From Thermoplasmata archaeon (GTDB taxonomy: Archaea; Thermoplasmatota; Thermoplasmata; Lutacidiplasmatales; UBA184): a DNA stretch of 36,475 nucleotides. Below are positions 35,128 to 36,475 of this stretch, in pieces (position 1 is the stretch's first letter; the number at the start of each line of letters is the position of its first letter). The stretch covers positions 1 to 36,475 of the forward strand of contig JAKAOB010000006.1 of assembly GCA_021812305.1 (NCBI GenBank), written 5' to 3'. The translations under genes and the position numbers were made by a program. The notes beneath the pieces are model-generated. The model was given only the letters and a program-made list of their open reading frames with translations. It was not told the origin of the DNA and ran no database searches.

Positions 35128-35970
35128 CTACCCGGGCCCGTCGTTCCGGGCCGGCGGCGACGGCCGGCGCGGAGGGGAGCCGGGGACCGCCGGACGTTCC
35201 GGGCTCGACCGGAAGCGCTCGAGCGCGGCCGCTTCCTCGAAGTGGAGCTCGGGCGCCGGGACCACGAGGGCATGGAGGGGCGGTCCGAACTCCGTGTCCG
35301 CGAGGCGCTCCCGGGGCCCGTACCAGGCGCGGGCCTCGTCCGTTCCCACCCGGGCCACGACCGCCACCTCGATCCCCGGAGGGAACCGTCCGAGGTCCGC
35401 GTCCCGCTCCGCGAGGACGCGGATCGCCTCCCCGGCCCCGAGGTACCGCCCCTCCGCCGGCCGCAGGTCGAGCAGGACGAGGGTGTGGAGCCCCGAGCGC
35501 CGGTTCGCGTCGATCATCTCCAGCGGGGAGGTCGGTGCGAAGTGCGCCTCGGGGAACGGCAGGGAGACCACGCGGCCGAAGCGGTAGTGCTGGAGCCCGA
35601 GGTAGCTCGCGGCGGAAGTGAGGACGCTCGCGTTCGGCAGATAGCTCCAGGAGTGCCCGGCGCGCTCGGCGGCCAGGCGCAGCGCGACGTGGGTGGTGGC
35701 GGCGAACGGGTCGCCCGGAACCACGAAGGCGACCCGCCGCGGACCGGCGAGGGCCGCGAGGATCTCCTCCGGCTCCTCGACCTGGGCGCGGTCGAGGCAC
35801 CGGATCGGACGCGCGACCTCCTTCGCGAGGCGGTCGAGGGCCCCCGGGTCGAATCGCGCCGTGTACGCCTCGCAGAAGATCGTATCGCACGAGCGCAGCC
35901 GCTCGAGCGCCCGGCGCGACAGGTCCCGCTCGTCGCCGAGACCGGCGCCGATGAAGACGAGCTCGCCCAT
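35128..35970 (-). CDS. dphB: Diphthine synthase
   Basis: MGELVFIGAGLGDERDLSRRALERL, VPGDPFAATTHVALRLAAERAG, ASYLGLQHYRFGRVVSLPF. Confidence 0.95.
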   Translation of the reverse strand: MGELVFIGAGLGDERDLSRRALERLRSCDTIFCEAYTARFDPGALDRLAKEVARPIRCLDRAQVEEPEEILAALAGPRRVAFVVPGDPFAATTHVALRLAAERAGHSWSYLPNASVLTSAASYLGLQHYRFGRVVSLPFPEAHFAPTSPLEMIDANRRSGLHTLVLLDLRPAEGRYLGAGEAIRVLAERDADLGRFPPGIEVAVVARVGTDEARAWYGPRERLADTEFGPPLHALVVPAPELHFEEAAALERFRSSPERPAVPGSPPRRPSPPARNDGPG

Positions 35971-35975
35971 GGCCC

Positions 35976-36475
35976 CTAGCTGCGGACGGCCACCACCGGG
36001 CACGGGGCGGCACGGAACAGCTCTTCGAGGAAGCGGCGGGTGATCTGGAGGCCGCCGCCCTCGGCCTCCTCGGCGACGAGGAGCAGGCCGTAGCGTTCCC
36101 GCGCCGCGGCGGTCAGGACGAGCTCCGCGAGGCGGTTGCCCGCGCCGAGGCCCAGTCCCCGCAGAAAGACCGGCCGGTGCTGGATGGGGACCCCCCGCGG
36201 GGAGCGCTTGGGCCCCCGCGCGGCGAGCGCCGCCGCCTCACCGGCGAGGTGAAGCGAGACGATCGGGACCCCCTTCTGCCGGACGGAGATCTCTTCCGCG
36301 AGCCGAAGGGCCATCGGCTCGGGCTGGGCGCCGAGCCAGGGGACCAGGATCCGCGGGACCTTCTCCTCCGCGAGGGCGAGCCGGTTGACGACGACGACGT
36401 CGCAGCGGCTGTGGTGGAGGATGCTCGAGGCGGTGTGGCCGACGAACGGGTTGCGGCTGCGGCGGTCGCCCCGCA
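35976..36475 (-). CDS. Universal stress protein domain(s), truncated by window edge
   Basis: Frame open to window end: NPFVGHTASSILHHSRCDVVVVNRLALAEEKVPRILVPWLGAQPEPMALRLAEEI; end of one USP domain followed by another. Confidence 0.8.
   Translation of the reverse strand, partial: RGDRRSRNPFVGHTASSILHHSRCDVVVVNRLALAEEKVPRILVPWLGAQPEPMALRLAEEISVRQKGVPIVSLHLAGEAAALAARGPKRSPRGVPIQHRPVFLRGLGLGAGNRLAELVLTAAARERYGLLLVAEEAEGGGLQITRRFLEELFRAAPCPVVAVRS

Noticed and set aside
1-36475. CRISPR array, transposon, integrase, toxin-antitoxin or defence island
   Set aside because: No repeat-spacer pattern, IS-type transposase, integrase or cas-like ORF was recognised. The RHH gene was considered as an antitoxin, but its partner is FtsZ rather than a toxin.

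Overview
High-GC archaeal chromosomal window. Gene content points to Thermoplasmatota (inference only; no rRNA present). It is densely packed with housekeeping genes: EF-1alpha/S10; archaetidylserine synthase and decarboxylase, MptD; citrate synthase; the S13-S4-S11-RpoD operon; pelota; proteasome beta; an RHH regulator plus FtsZ pair; TrmY; a tetraether synthase (Tes) radical SAM protein; an M61 peptidase; thiolase plus an HMGCS-like/DUF35 fusion; UbiX; a GMP synthase glutaminase subunit; diphthine synthase; and a universal stress protein. I saw no rRNA, tRNA, CRISPR array, transposon or integrase. The best leads are: (1) a tandem ribbon-helix-helix gene directly upstream of ftsZ, resembling the haloarchaeal CdrS-FtsZ2 arrangement, with two perfect small palindromes 22 bp apart at the predicted transcription start and an FtsZ whose T7 loop has lost one catalytic Asp; (2) an HMG-CoA-synthase-like domain with no cysteine fused to a DUF35 Zn-ribbon/OB domain beside an intact thiolase; (3) ribosomal S13 with no canonical in-frame start codon, behind a hairpin leader; (4) three convergent gene pairs that share one CTAG as both stop codons; and (5) several conserved-looking proteins of unknown function. 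Many long antisense ORFs in the supplied track are GC-rich artefacts and were rejected.
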